A stretch of DNA of 64,000 nt from Corynebacterium occultum. GTDB lineage: Bacteria > Actinomycetota > Actinomycetes > Mycobacteriales > Mycobacteriaceae. The translations under genes and the position numbers were made by a program. This document shows, one piece after another, positions 27,466-37,658 of the stretch. Location of the stretch: the NCBI RefSeq assembly GCF_009734425.1, contig NZ_CP046455.1, forward strand, positions 2,604,001 through 2,668,000, given 5' to 3'. Numbering within the stretch: the first letter of the stretch is position 1; every line of letters begins with the position of its first letter. Under the pieces are notes generated by a model. It made no database searches, was not told where the DNA came from, and saw only the letters and a list, made by a program, of their open reading frames with translations.

Positions 27466-27912
27466 ATGCCTTCCACTAATGAGATACCCACAGCGCTGCT
27501 GGAGTCTCCTTCATTCCAGCTGGAGCGTCTGCGTCGCCGCACCCGTGATGAAGCGGAGCAGGCTCTCAACACCCAGGAAACCTCGCTGCGGGAGTACTGG
27601 GTCCTCACCTGCCTCGTCGACCGTGACGCAGCAAGCCAGTCCTATCTCAGCGAACTCCTGGCGATCGACGCCTCCGACATGGTTCGTCTCATCGACGCCC
27701 TGGAGGCTCATGGCTGGGCCGCCCGGGAGCGGGATCCGAAGGATCGCCGTCGTCAGATCGTGACCAGCACCAAGAAGGGTCGCAGTGCGCAGGCCAAACT
27801 TGTCGCACTGGTGACCGAGGCAGAGGACCGGGCTCTGGATGAGTCCACCTCCAAACAGCTCAAGCATCTGCGGAAACTCGCAGCCAGCATCATCGCCACA
27901 GAAGAGGATTAA
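27466..27912 (+). CDS. MarR-family transcriptional regulator
   Basis: The 148-residue protein has a winged-helix core: LREYWVLTCLVD, SQSYLSELLAIDASDMVRLIDALEAHGW and the wing RERDPKDRRRQIVTSTKKGR, which is the MarR signature. I chose ATG 27466 because a -35/-10 pair ends 6 bases before it and no ribosome site precedes the longer starts at 27307 or 27442. The stop is 7 bases before the pls start, so the two form an operon, and it probably controls its own promoter through the palindrome at 27397-27419. Confidence 0.88.
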   Translation: MPSTNEIPTALLESPSFQLERLRRRTRDEAEQALNTQETSLREYWVLTCLVDRDAASQSYLSELLAIDASDMVRLIDALEAHGWAARERDPKDRRRQIVTSTKKGRSAQAKLVALVTEAEDRALDESTSKQLKHLRKLAASIIATEED

Positions 27913-27919
27913 TTTCATC

Positions 27920-30900
27920 GTGTCGCTCAAGGACATACCGGCGCAGTTCCTCCGCGCCGCGGAGGCCCCTCCCAAACGCACGCTCTATGAGGTGCTCGCC
28001 ACCACCGCCCAGCTCAACCCGGAGGCGGCGGCCATCGACGACGGTGAGATCATCACCTACTCCGAGCTGATGGATGCGGTTCATGAACTGGCCCGTGAAC
28101 TGCACGCCAACGGGGTGCGTCGCGGGGACCGCATCGGTGTCCGTATGTCCTCCGGAACCAAGGACCTCTACATCGCCATCCTGGCGACCATCGCCGCCGG
28201 TGCCGCCTATGTGCCGGTTGACGCAGATGACCCGGATGAGCGTGCGGACATGGTCTTCGGGGAGGCGAAGATCAACGGTGTCTTCACCGATGAGGGCTTC
28301 CGGATGCTGCGCCCCACCGCCGGTGGCGACACCCGCCGCCCCCTGCTCGATGACACCGCCTGGATCATCTTCACCTCCGGCTCGACCGGCAAGCCCAAGG
28401 GCGTGGCCGTCAGCCACCGCTCCGCCGCCGCCTTCGTCGACGCTGAGGCCCAGATGTTCCTGGTGGACTCCCCCGGCGGCCCGCTGGGTCCCGAGGACCG
28501 CGTCCTGGCCGGGCTTTCCGTAGCCTTCGACGCCTCCTGTGAGGAAATGTGGCTGGCCTGGGGACACGGTGCCTGCCTGGTGCCGGCCCCGCGTTCCCTG
28601 GTTCGTTCCGGCATGGACCTCGGCCCCTGGCTGATCCGTCGCGACATCACCGTGGTCTCCACGGTGCCCACCCTGGCCGGGCTCTGGCCGGCGGAGGCGC
28701 TCTCCCATGTGCGCCTCCTGATCGTCGGCGGTGAGGCCTGCACCCAGGAACTGGTGGAGCGCCTTTCCACCCCGGACCGTGAGGTGTGGAACACCTACGG
28801 CCCCACCGAAGCCACCGTGGTCGCCTGTGGCACCCAGCTCTACGCCGGTCAGCCGGTGGGCATCGGCCTGCCGCTGGCGGGTTGGGACCTGGCCGTCGTG
28901 GACGGTGAGGGTACCCCCGTCGGCATCGGCGAGGTCGGTGAACTGGTGATCGGTGGTGTGGGCCTGGCCCGCTACCTCGATCCGGAGAAGGACCGCGAGA
29001 AGTACGCGCCCCTGCCCTCCGTGGGCTGGTCCCGCGCCTACCGTTCCGGTGACCATGTCCGCCTGGAGGAGGATGGCCTCTACTTCGTCGGCCGGGTGGA
29101 TGACCAGGTCAAGATCGGAGGTCGTCGCATTGAGCTGGGCGAGGTGGACGCCAACGTCGCCGCCCTGCCCAATGTCCGCTCCTCCGCTGTGGTGGTGCAG
29201 ACCACCGGCGCAGATCAGAAGGTGCTGGTCGCCTATGTCTCCCTGGAGAATGAGGAGGCCGGTTTCCATCAGAAGGAGGCCGCGACACGGTTGGCTGAGA
29301 CCATGCCCGCCGCCCTGGTTCCCCGCATCTGTGTGATGGAGGATCTGCCGGTGACCACCTCCGGCAAGGTGGACAAGAAATCCCTGCCCTGGCCCCTGCC
29401 GGGAGTCGGGGTGGAGGCCACCAACCTCACGGAAATCGAGGCCTGGCTCGCCCAGATCTGGGTTGATGTGCTGGGCACCGCCATTGAGGATGCCGACGCG
29501 GATTTCTTCTCCCTCGGTGGTTCCTCCCTGGCCGCAGCCACCCTGGTCGGCAGGGTCCGCGCGAAGGTCCCGACCGTCGCCGTCCGCGATCTCTATGACC
29601 ATCCCCGCCTCGGTTCCTTCGCCGAAACCGTGGAGAATATCGCCGCCAAGTCCGGTGTCACGCTTGACGACGCCCCCGCTAAGCCGGCCCGCGAGGTTAA
29701 GCCGGTGGGCTTCGGCACCCGGCTGGCACAGGCACTGATCCAGGTGCCGATCATGACCCTCCAGGCCGGTTCCTGGGTGGCCTGGCTGGCCCTGATCAAT
29801 AATGTCGCTGTGGAGTTCGGTACCCCCTGGGCGGTGTCCCTGCCCTGGTGGGCGGTGATCGCCATGGTCCTGATCCTGGCGACCCCGCTGGGCCGCCTCC
29901 CGATCGGTGGTTGGGGTGCCCGCCTGCTCACCACCGGGATCGCCCCCGGAAACTACCCGCGCGGTGGTTCCACCCACCTGCGGATCTGGGCCGCCGAAAG
30001 ACTTTCCGATGCCTCAGGTGCCCGCAATATCGCCGGTTCCACCTGGGTGAACTACTACTCCCGTTCCCTGGGGGTGAAGGTCGGCCGGGGCGTGGACCTC
30101 CACACCCTGCCGCCGGTCACCGGCCTGCTGACCCTGGGCCAGCACTCCTCCATCGAACCGGAGGTGGATCTCTCCGGCTACTGGGTGGACGGCGACATCC
30201 TCCGCATCGGTGCCATCGAGATCGGCCCGAACGCCCGCGTCGGCGCCCGCTCCACCCTGCTGCCGGGCACCGTGATCGGTGCCGACGCCCACGTCGAAGC
30301 GGGTTCCACCGTCACCGGCAACAAGATGATCAAGGCCGGCTCCCGCTGGTCGGGCAGCCCCGCCGTCAAGGTGGGCCGCTCCAAGCACCGCTTCCCGGAT
30401 GAACATCCTCCCCGCCGCAGCCGCTGGGTCCCCATCTACGGAACAACCTCCATCCTGCTCTCCCTGCACCCCCTGATCGCCCTGGGTGCCGGTGTACTGC
30501 TGGTGCTGTGGCTGCTGAACCTGACCGGCGGCAACGCCTTCCTCGGTGCACTGGTCTTCGCTCCCCTGGGTGGCCTGGCCGCCTTCGCCACCTACATGGT
30601 GCTGACCTGGCTGGGGGTGCGCCTGCTGGGCATCGGACTGAGCCCGGGGGTCACCCCGGTGCGTTCCCGCCGGGGTTGGCAGATCTGGGCCACCGAGCGT
30701 CTCATGGATGATGCCCGCACCCACCTCTTCCCGCTCTACGCCGCACAGCTGACCCCGCTCTGGTTCCGCAGCCTCGGCACCAAGATCGGCAAGGACGTGG
30801 AGATCTCCACCGCGGTGATGGTGCCGAAGCTCTCCGATATCCGTGATGGTGCCTTCCTGGCCGATGACACCCTCATCGGCGGTTATGAACTCGGCGGCGG

Positions 30901-31816
30901 CTGGATGCTGACCGGCGAGTCTCGCGTGGGCAAACGCTCCTTCGTCGGCAACTCCGGCATCGTCGGCACCGGCCGCAAGCTGGCCAAGAATTCCCTGGTG
31001 GCGGTGCTCTCCTCCACCCCGAAGAAGACCAAGGCCAATGCCAACTGGTGGGGGTCCCCGCCGGAGCGGATGCGCCGCGTGACCGTCGAAGCTGACGGTG
31101 GTGATGCCCTGACCTACAACCCGGGCCTGCGGGTGAAGCTGACCCGTGGCTATATTGAGACCCTGCGTCTGCTGGCACCCATGTTCTCCGCCATGCTGCT
31201 CGCCTTCTCCCTCAGCCTGATGCAGCTGCTGCTGCAGTACGCCGATGGTCTGGCTGGCCTTGGCCTGGCCTGGCTGCTGGGCGGACTGATCCTGATGCTG
31301 ACCGGCATCATCGCCATGGTCGTGACCGTGATCGTGAAATGGCTCTGTGTGGGCAAGCACAAGGCCGGGGATCACCCCCTCTGGTCCTGGTTCGTGTGGC
31401 TCAATGAGCTCCAGGACGCTTTCGTCGAAACCGTCGCCGGCCCCTGGTTCCTCGTCCCGAACCTGGGTACCGGTCAGATCAACACCGCCCTGCGACTGCT
31501 GGGTGTGAAGATCGGCCGTGGTGCCTGGATCGACAGCTACTGGTTCCCGGAAACCGACCTGATCAGCGTGGGTAAGGGTGCCACCGTCGGCCCCGGAACC
31601 GTGGTTCAGACCCACCTCTTCCAGGACCGGGTGATGAGCCTGGACACCGTCACCATCGGTGAAGGTGCCACCCTGGGCTCCCACTCCGTGGCACTGCCCG
31701 CCGCATCCCTTGGTGATGCCGCGACCGTCGGCCCCGGTTCCCTGGTGATGCGCGGTGACCAGGTACCCGGCAACACCCTCTGGCAGGGCAACCCGATCGA
31801 ACCCTGGCAGCAGTAG
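27920..31816 (+). CDS. Pls/PosA-type non-ribosomal peptide synthetase (poly-amino-acid synthetase)
   Basis: The 1298-residue membrane enzyme matches epsilon-poly-lysine synthetase in layout. An adenylation domain (about 20-490) has FTSGSTGKPKG, AFDAS, NTYGPTEATV, YRSGDHV, GRVDDQVKIGGRRIELGE and the A10 Lys in TSGKVDKKSLP. A carrier domain follows with LGGSSL (phosphopantetheine Ser about 536). Then come three hexapeptide-repeat (acyltransferase-like) domains (about 715-810, 960-1040 and 1195-1290) separated by paired membrane helices. There is no condensation or thioesterase domain, as in Pls, where the C-terminal domains catalyse iterative bonding. The pocket residues read by eye are D-A-E-S-I-G-T-V-V-K, close to a lysine code. 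GTG 27920 follows GAAGAGG and the MarR stop. Confidence 0.9.
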   Translation: MSLKDIPAQFLRAAEAPPKRTLYEVLATTAQLNPEAAAIDDGEIITYSELMDAVHELARELHANGVRRGDRIGVRMSSGTKDLYIAILATIAAGAAYVPVDADDPDERADMVFGEAKINGVFTDEGFRMLRPTAGGDTRRPLLDDTAWIIFTSGSTGKPKGVAVSHRSAAAFVDAEAQMFLVDSPGGPLGPEDRVLAGLSVAFDASCEEMWLAWGHGACLVPAPRSLVRSGMDLGPWLIRRDITVVSTVPTLAGLWPAEALSHVRLLIVGGEACTQELVERLSTPDREVWNTYGPTEATVVACGTQLYAGQPVGIGLPLAGWDLAVVDGEGTPVGIGEVGELVIGGVGLARYLDPEKDREKYAPLPSVGWSRAYRSGDHVRLEEDGLYFVGRVDDQVKIGGRRIELGEVDANVAALPNVRSSAVVVQTTGADQKVLVAYVSLENEEAGFHQKEAATRLAETMPAALVPRICVMEDLPVTTSGKVDKKSLPWPLPGVGVEATNLTEIEAWLAQIWVDVLGTAIEDADADFFSLGGSSLAAATLVGRVRAKVPTVAVRDLYDHPRLGSFAETVENIAAKSGVTLDDAPAKPAREVKPVGFGTRLAQALIQVPIMTLQAGSWVAWLALINNVAVEFGTPWAVSLPWWAVIAMVLILATPLGRLPIGGWGARLLTTGIAPGNYPRGGSTHLRIWAAERLSDASGARNIAGSTWVNYYSRSLGVKVGRGVDLHTLPPVTGLLTLGQHSSIEPEVDLSGYWVDGDILRIGAIEIGPNARVGARSTLLPGTVIGADAHVEAGSTVTGNKMIKAGSRWSGSPAVKVGRSKHRFPDEHPPRRSRWVPIYGTTSILLSLHPLIALGAGVLLVLWLLNLTGGNAFLGALVFAPLGGLAAFATYMVLTWLGVRLLGIGLSPGVTPVRSRRGWQIWATERLMDDARTHLFPLYAAQLTPLWFRSLGTKIGKDVEISTAVMVPKLSDIRDGAFLADDTLIGGYELGGGWMLTGESRVGKRSFVGNSGIVGTGRKLAKNSLVAVLSSTPKKTKANANWWGSPPERMRRVTVEADGGDALTYNPGLRVKLTRGYIETLRLLAPMFSAMLLAFSLSLMQLLLQYADGLAGLGLAWLLGGLILMLTGIIAMVVTVIVKWLCVGKHKAGDHPLWSWFVWLNELQDAFVETVAGPWFLVPNLGTGQINTALRLLGVKIGRGAWIDSYWFPETDLISVGKGATVGPGTVVQTHLFQDRVMSLDTVTIGEGATLGSHSVALPAASLGDAATVGPGSLVMRGDQVPGNTLWQGNPIEPWQQ

Positions 31817-31889
31817 TCTCCACATACTGACGTCGAAGACCCGAGGGGTTCACCTTCTGCCGGGCATGGACCCTATATCCGGCATAGGA

Positions 31890-31924
31890 ATGGCCCCGGC
31901 AGGAAGTTTTCCTGCCGGGGCCAT
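31890..31924. terminator. Perfect 16-base hairpin between convergent genes
   Basis: A 16-base perfect stem (ATGGCCCCGGCAGGAA and its complement) with a 3-base loop sits between the ends of pls and ppk2. No T-run flanks it, but its stability and position suggest a two-way transcription barrier. Confidence 0.6.
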
Positions 31925-31981
31925 CAGGCTGAGCTCACGGTGCGGTGAAATTAATTCAGTTCAGCTAGAGTTCCGGGGCTT

Positions 31982-32881
31982 TTAGTCACCGATCTGGGAG
32001 ATGCCACGCAGGACGATATTGGGGTCCGGTGTTCCCACGATCTCATGGTCTTTTTCGGTGTACTCGAACTTGCTGAGGACATAGCGCATCGCGTTGATGC
32101 GGGCCCGCTTCTTGTCATTCGACTTGATGGTGATCCAGGGGGATTCATCAGTGTCGGTGTAGCGGAACTGCTCCTCCTTGGCGCGGGTGTAGTCATCCCA
32201 CTTGTCCAGGGAGGCCAGGTCCATCGGGGAGAGCTTCCACTGACGAACCGGGTCAACCTGACGGATGGCGAAACGGGTGCGCTGTTCCTTACGGGTCACC
32301 GAGAACCAGAATTTGGTCAGGGAGATGCCCGAACCCAGCAGCATATTCTCCAGCATCGGAACCTCACGCAGGAATTCGGCGTGCTGGGACTCCGTGCAAA
32401 ATCCCATGACGCGTTCCACGCCAGAACGGTTGTACCAGGAGCGATCGAAGAACACGATCTCCCCGGCCGCCGGGAAGTGCTGGATATAACGCTGGAAATA
32501 CCAGGAGGTGGATTCCCGCGGGGAAGGCCTCTCCAGGGCGACGGTGCGTGCCCCACGAGGATTGAGGTGCTCATTGAAACGCTTGATGGTGCCGCCCTTA
32601 CCGGCGGCATCACGCCCCTCGAAGAGCACGATGTGCCGCTGCCCCGTCTCCTTGGTCCAATTCTGGAATTTCAGGAGCTCGATCTGGAGGGCACGCTTGA
32701 TCTTCTCGTACTCCTCGCGGGTCATCCGCTCCTCATAGGGATAGTTCTCGCGCCAGGTCTCGATCGCGGTGCCATCTGGACGGAGCAGTGTCGGATCATC
32801 CTCATCGGAGTCATCCACGACATAGCCCTCGGTTTTTGCGAGATCGATGACGGGAAGTTCATCACCATTGTGTTCAGCCAT
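31982..32881 (-). CDS. ppk2: Polyphosphate kinase 2
   Basis: The 299-residue PPK2 enzyme transfers phosphate between polyphosphate and nucleotides. It has Walker A GRDAAGKGGT (89-98), Walker B-type FFDRSWYNRSGVERVMGF (from 144), the lid arginines (SVTRKEQRTRF) and WKLSPMDLASLDKWDDY. An acidic N-terminal extension (about 1-35) precedes the core. No ribosome site precedes the ATG, but TAGAAT (32889-32894) ends 7 bases before it on this strand, so a leaderless message is probable. Confidence 0.94.
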   Translation of the reverse strand: MAEHNGDELPVIDLAKTEGYVVDDSDEDDPTLLRPDGTAIETWRENYPYEERMTREEYEKIKRALQIELLKFQNWTKETGQRHIVLFEGRDAAGKGGTIKRFNEHLNPRGARTVALERPSPRESTSWYFQRYIQHFPAAGEIVFFDRSWYNRSGVERVMGFCTESQHAEFLREVPMLENMLLGSGISLTKFWFSVTRKEQRTRFAIRQVDPVRQWKLSPMDLASLDKWDDYTRAKEEQFRYTDTDESPWITIKSNDKKRARINAMRYVLSKFEYTEKDHEIVGTPDPNIVLRGISQIGD

Positions 32882-33017
32882 AGAGATGATTCTACTGGTT
32901 GCCGGGGAAATAGCTCGGCGAAAACGGTGAACTTCCGCCCCGAGATTATTTCCACCCCGGATTCACTTATCAACCCCCACCTGATCCCTCCCCATGGTGG
33001 GCCCTCCCCCGGGCAGG

Positions 33018-33050
33018 AAAAAATCCCGATCCTAAAAGAAGGATCGGGAT
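33018..33050 (-). terminator. Terminator of the porH-porA transcript
   Basis: On the minus strand ATCCCGATCC and GGATCGGGAT form a perfect 10-base stem with an 8-base loop and a run of T follows. It lies about 45 bases after the porA stop. Confidence 0.88.
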
Positions 33051-33095
33051 CTAAAGCTGTCAGTCAGAACTGACTCAAGCCTTGAGGGATGCTAT

Positions 33096-33221
33096 TTACA
33101 GCAGGCCCAGCAGGTCAGCGAGGGCGCCAGCCCAGGTGCCAGCGGTATCCAGCAGGCCGAAGACCTCGCCGAAGATGCCATCGGAGGAAGCAGCGGACCA
33201 GGTGGTGAGGAAGTCAGACAT
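33096..33221 (-). CDS. porA: PorA-type cell-wall channel peptide
   Basis: A 41-residue protein that starts MSDFLTTWSA and ends TWAGALADLLGLL. The end closely matches the C-terminal KWAGAVADLIGLLG of C. glutamicum PorA (45 residues, recalled). In that species PorA with PorH forms the main cation-selective channel of the mycolate outer membrane; both peptides carry O-linked mycolic acid and lack signal peptides. AAGGAG precedes ATG 33221. It is downstream of porH in the same transcript, which is the known gene order. Confidence 0.9.
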   Translation of the reverse strand: MSDFLTTWSAASSDGIFGEVFGLLDTAGTWAGALADLLGLL

Positions 33222-33321
33222 ATGTACTCCTTATGAGTTAAGAATATTCTTGCGTTAAAGAGGGTCCGGCTCTGGCTCAAAGGCCCGGGCCGGGGTGTGT
33301 CACCGAAGTGACAGCTAAGAC

Positions 33322-33507
33322 TTATTCCTCAGTGGAGGAGCCGGCCTCAATGATGGAGGAGGTCTCAGCAGTGCTGTCCTCAGCGCCGCCAGTGAAGAAG
33401 CTGATGAGAGTCTGCAGCAGATCCGGGAGGCCGGTGAGAACATCGCCGATGTTCTTGCCGAAGGTGGCGAAGACGTCAAGCTGATCGATAGCGAAATCAA
33501 GATCCAT
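33322..33507 (-). CDS. porH: PorH-type cell-wall channel peptide
   Basis: A 61-residue protein with an N-terminal amphipathic helix (FATFGKNIGDVLTGLPDLLQTLISFF) typical of PorH and a polar, acidic Ser/Thr/Glu-rich tail. I start at ATG 33507, which has AAGGAG at good spacing; the longer open frame lacks a site. PorH partners with PorA in the outer-membrane channel. About 100 bases separate it from porA, including a TGTCAC-CGAA-GTGACA hairpin (33298-33313) that may affect processing or the relative expression of the two genes. Confidence 0.9.
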   Translation of the reverse strand: MDLDFAIDQLDVFATFGKNIGDVLTGLPDLLQTLISFFTGGAEDSTAETSSIIEAGSSTEE

Positions 33508-33586
33508 TAAATTGCTCCTTGAGAGGACCAGCAGAAAGCTGGTGGGTTTCCAGTTTGCTGACACCCCTCAGGGCGTCACAGGAATT

Positions 33587-33615
33587 TATTCTGTCACACT
33601 TCGCAAAGCCGTCAA
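33587..33615 (-). promoter_or_regulatory. Candidate promoter of porH-porA
   Basis: On the minus strand TTGACG (33610-33615) and AGAATA (33587-33592) are 17 bases apart. This would give a leader of about 70 bases. An imperfect inverted repeat with TGTGACAG arms surrounds the -35 box (about 33588-33645) and may bind a regulator. Confidence 0.4.
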
Positions 33616-34087
33616 GTCTTTCTGGCGAACGTCTGTGACAGGGATGAGCAGCATCTCATCAATCCATAGTTAAAATTTTCATTAACAGTTTTGGCCTGAA
33701 AGTCGCCGAGCTGCGGATTTACTTCCGTTCCCGTTAACGGGAGACAAAGCCTTGATGACCTCTGTAACGGATCTTCAAAAATTCCGATATCAGGGTCCAC
33801 CTTCCCCCTTTCAGGAAAAGAAAACCACCCAATTCGGGGGTGAAACCACCCCATAATTACATGGGCGAAGCCCTGCCCGAGCTAGAGAGCAACCCGTTTT
33901 CCCTCTGAACGGAGCGCCTTGGTGAAGTTTTCCTGAGGATGTTATCAGTCTTAATAACCCTCGTCGAACGCTATTGAAAATGCCTGCCCCCGGAACCAGC
34001 TGCACCCACCTGAGGGTGGCTCAACAGCCGCTGAGCTTCACCCCCGGTTTTTCTCAGCCCACGCCTCCCTTCCCCAAGGACGCGAAA

Positions 34088-34123
34088 GCACCCCCAGAAC
34101 CCCGCGAGGGGCCCCTGGGGGCG
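34088..34123 (-). terminator. Terminator of groEL
   Basis: On the minus strand a GC-rich stem (CCCCCAG with CTGGGGG, inner CCCC/GGGG) is followed by GCTTTCG. It lies about 40 bases beyond the groEL stop. Confidence 0.65.
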
Positions 34124-34162
34124 CGTTCCCTGATGGTGAGCCAGAGGGGCTACCTGGGAGGC

Positions 34163-35902
<1,740 letters not shown>

Positions 35903-35931
35903 TCACCCGCTCGTTTTTCGTTTTCGTTTAT

Positions 35932-35958
35932 CTGGCACTCAAATAGCTCGAGTGCCAG
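35932..35958 (-). promoter_or_regulatory. CIRCE operator (HrcA site)
   Basis: CTGGCACTC-N9-GAGTGCCAG is a perfect 9-9-9 inverted repeat and matches the CIRCE core GCACTC-N9-GAGTGC. It stands upstream of groEL on the same transcript side. Confidence 0.93.
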
Positions 35959-36044
35959 CTTCCGTTTTAGCAGTCGAACCCGACGAGTGCAAGGTGCGAC
36001 ACCCCGGCGAGTCCCTGGCCAGGGGAAACGACCGGAGGGTGCCC

Positions 36045-36311
36045 CTACATCTTCGACAACACCTGGTCGGCGGTCTCGGTCGCCACAAAGAGCTCGGTGG
36101 ACCAGAGATAGCCCATCAGCAGCGCCACCAGGAGGATGGCAATGACCGCAGAAAGGATCCAGGCCATCATCCGCCCCCGGCGCGCCTTGTTCTCTGCCCG
36201 ACGGTCACTTCCCCACTGTTCCGCCTCGGTGACCGCGTCCAGGCTCACGCTGTCCCCACCGGGGGCCGGGGACTGACTGTCCCAGCCGGGATTACCTGCC
36301 GGATAACTCAC
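36045..36311 (-). CDS. Small single-helix membrane protein, last gene of the GTPase operon
   Basis: The 88-residue protein has a hydrophilic front half and one membrane helix (about 53-73, MAWILSAVIAILLVALLMGYLW) with basic residues (RRAENKARRGRM) just before it. GTG 36311 overlaps the stop of the GTPase gene by 4 bases (GTGA), so the two are translationally coupled. Longer frames upstream are shadows of the GTPase gene. Function is unknown; it may anchor the GTPase at the membrane. Confidence 0.7.
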   Translation of the reverse strand: MSYPAGNPGWDSQSPAPGGDSVSLDAVTEAEQWGSDRRAENKARRGRMMAWILSAVIAILLVALLMGYLWSTELFVATETADQVLSKM

Positions 36312-37654
36312 TTGAACCACCACTTCTTCTTTTTCTTCCCCGCCGCCGGTTGTTCTTGCTGTGGTTCCGGTTGGCTGAGGTTGGGATTGGTCTGCTGGGG
36401 TTGCTGCCCGGGGTGCCGCTGGGGAGCCTGCTGGGGGGAGGCACCATCCTCGGGCGGGTAGTGCTGCTGGCCGGGGTGAGCAGCCTGCTGGGGCACCTGG
36501 GAGGGCTGCTGCGGGGCGGATCCCCAGGCCGAGGGGAAGTCCGCCGGGATGTGCGCGCCGTCGAAAAGCCCGTACTCGGCGAATACCTCCCGCACCGGGT
36601 CGAGACAATGGAAGGGGGCGATGCCGGTGCGGCTGACGCGATCCCCCTCTGGTGGGGCACCGAGCGCGGAGACCGCGAAGCAGCGGAAGGGATAGGTGTG
36701 GGAACCCATGAGCGGAATATTGAGCTGGTTGAGCAGCTCATTCGCCCCCAGACAGCTCAGCAGGCTGCGGATCTCCAGATCCAACAGGGTGCTGGCACCT
36801 TTGTCGAAGGGCTGGTCCAGGGGTGCGCTGTCCCGGCGGAAGGAGGCTCCGTAGTTGCTCATCACCCGCTGCCAGTTCACCTGGTCACCCCCACCGTAGA
36901 AGGCGCCGTGCTCCACCTCCGAGAGGAATTGCATGGTGTCAAACTTGGAGAGGCAGAGGGAGATCCGAGGGCGGTCAACGGGTCCGAGCACACTGAGCAC
37001 ATTGCGCAGCACCGCCGTCGGATCATCATCACCGACATCATGGCTGGGCACCGTGCCCTCCAGCATCCGCGCGATCTCCGGCACCGCCATCGGGTCATAG
37101 AGGAAGATGACGCGGTTGGCGTAGCGGAAGAAGTCCAGCTCCGCCTGCCGCTCCACGAATTTCTCCTCCTTGAGGTCCTCGCCCGCCACATCACGGAAGA
37201 CCACGAAGATCCGCTTGCCGGGGAACTGCCGGCTGGTCAGGGCGAAAATCAGGGGGCGCTGCTGATGCGCATCCGAGGAAGCCACCGGCGGGGTCGGCGG
37301 CAGCAGACCCATCTGTTCGAAGAGTGGTTTCTCATACTTCTCCTCGTAGATCATCCGGGTGGTTTCATCGGCATAGCGGAAGGTGCCACCGTTCTCCACG
37401 ACCAGGCGCTTCAACAGCTTGACGACGACCGCGATGTAGAGGCTCTTGCCCGAGGACCGCGCCCCCGCCATGGCGAAGGTGATGGTGCTGGAGTTCTGCC
37501 AGCCCTGCGGCAGCGGCCACTCCGCCTGGTACTTCGGGTTGACGAAAGGGGAATGTTGCGCCGCCGGATCCTCCATCACCCGGAAGGTATAGGGACAGCG
37601 GGTGGGTAACTGACCATCGCCAGGTTCCGCGCTCAAATTCTGTGGGAAATTCAT
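36308..37654 (-). CDS. P-loop GTPase of the double-GTPase (DO-GTPase) type
   Basis: The 448-residue protein has the switch-GTPase motifs in order: Walker A GARSSGKS (64-71), a DxxG-type FRDVAGED (153-160) and the base-recognition motif SKFD (236-239). This spacing and the neighbours (GAP1-like, vWA, tubulin-like) fit the DO-GTPase families named in the study of actinobacterial NTPase conflict systems. The last about 85 residues are Pro/Gln-rich and end in a basic KKKKKWWFK patch that could touch the membrane. A TAG stop of the vWA gene lies 4 bases before its ATG. Confidence 0.75.
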   Translation of the reverse strand: MNFPQNLSAEPGDGQLPTRCPYTFRVMEDPAAQHSPFVNPKYQAEWPLPQGWQNSSTITFAMAGARSSGKSLYIAVVVKLLKRLVVENGGTFRYADETTRMIYEEKYEKPLFEQMGLLPPTPPVASSDAHQQRPLIFALTSRQFPGKRIFVVFRDVAGEDLKEEKFVERQAELDFFRYANRVIFLYDPMAVPEIARMLEGTVPSHDVGDDDPTAVLRNVLSVLGPVDRPRISLCLSKFDTMQFLSEVEHGAFYGGGDQVNWQRVMSNYGASFRRDSAPLDQPFDKGASTLLDLEIRSLLSCLGANELLNQLNIPLMGSHTYPFRCFAVSALGAPPEGDRVSRTGIAPFHCLDPVREVFAEYGLFDGAHIPADFPSAWGSAPQQPSQVPQQAAHPGQQHYPPEDGASPQQAPQRHPGQQPQQTNPNLSQPEPQQEQPAAGKKKKKWWFK

Positions 37655-37658
37655 AACC

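Larger units (their letters stand above)
33508..34162. other. Intergenic region of 655 bases between porH and groEL
   Basis: No gene here is convincing; short open frames at 33612-33854 and 33811-34005 lack codon character and ribosome sites. The stretch 33640-33970 is richer in A and T than its surroundings. It contains the candidate porH promoter, a GGGGTG-AAAC-CACCCC hairpin (33837-33852) and, at the right, the groEL terminator (34088-34123). Confidence 0.55.

Noticed and set aside
27890..29977. 695-residue minus-strand frame
   Set aside because: Antisense of the NRPS adenylation domain; Gly/His/Asp-rich shadow.
30014..31825. 603-residue minus-strand frame
   Set aside because: Antisense shadow of the C-terminal half of the NRPS.
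33612..34005. Short minus-strand frames of 80 and 64 codons upstream of porH
   Set aside because: They overlap each other in different frames, lack ribosome sites and show no codon bias; no resemblance to a known small protein.
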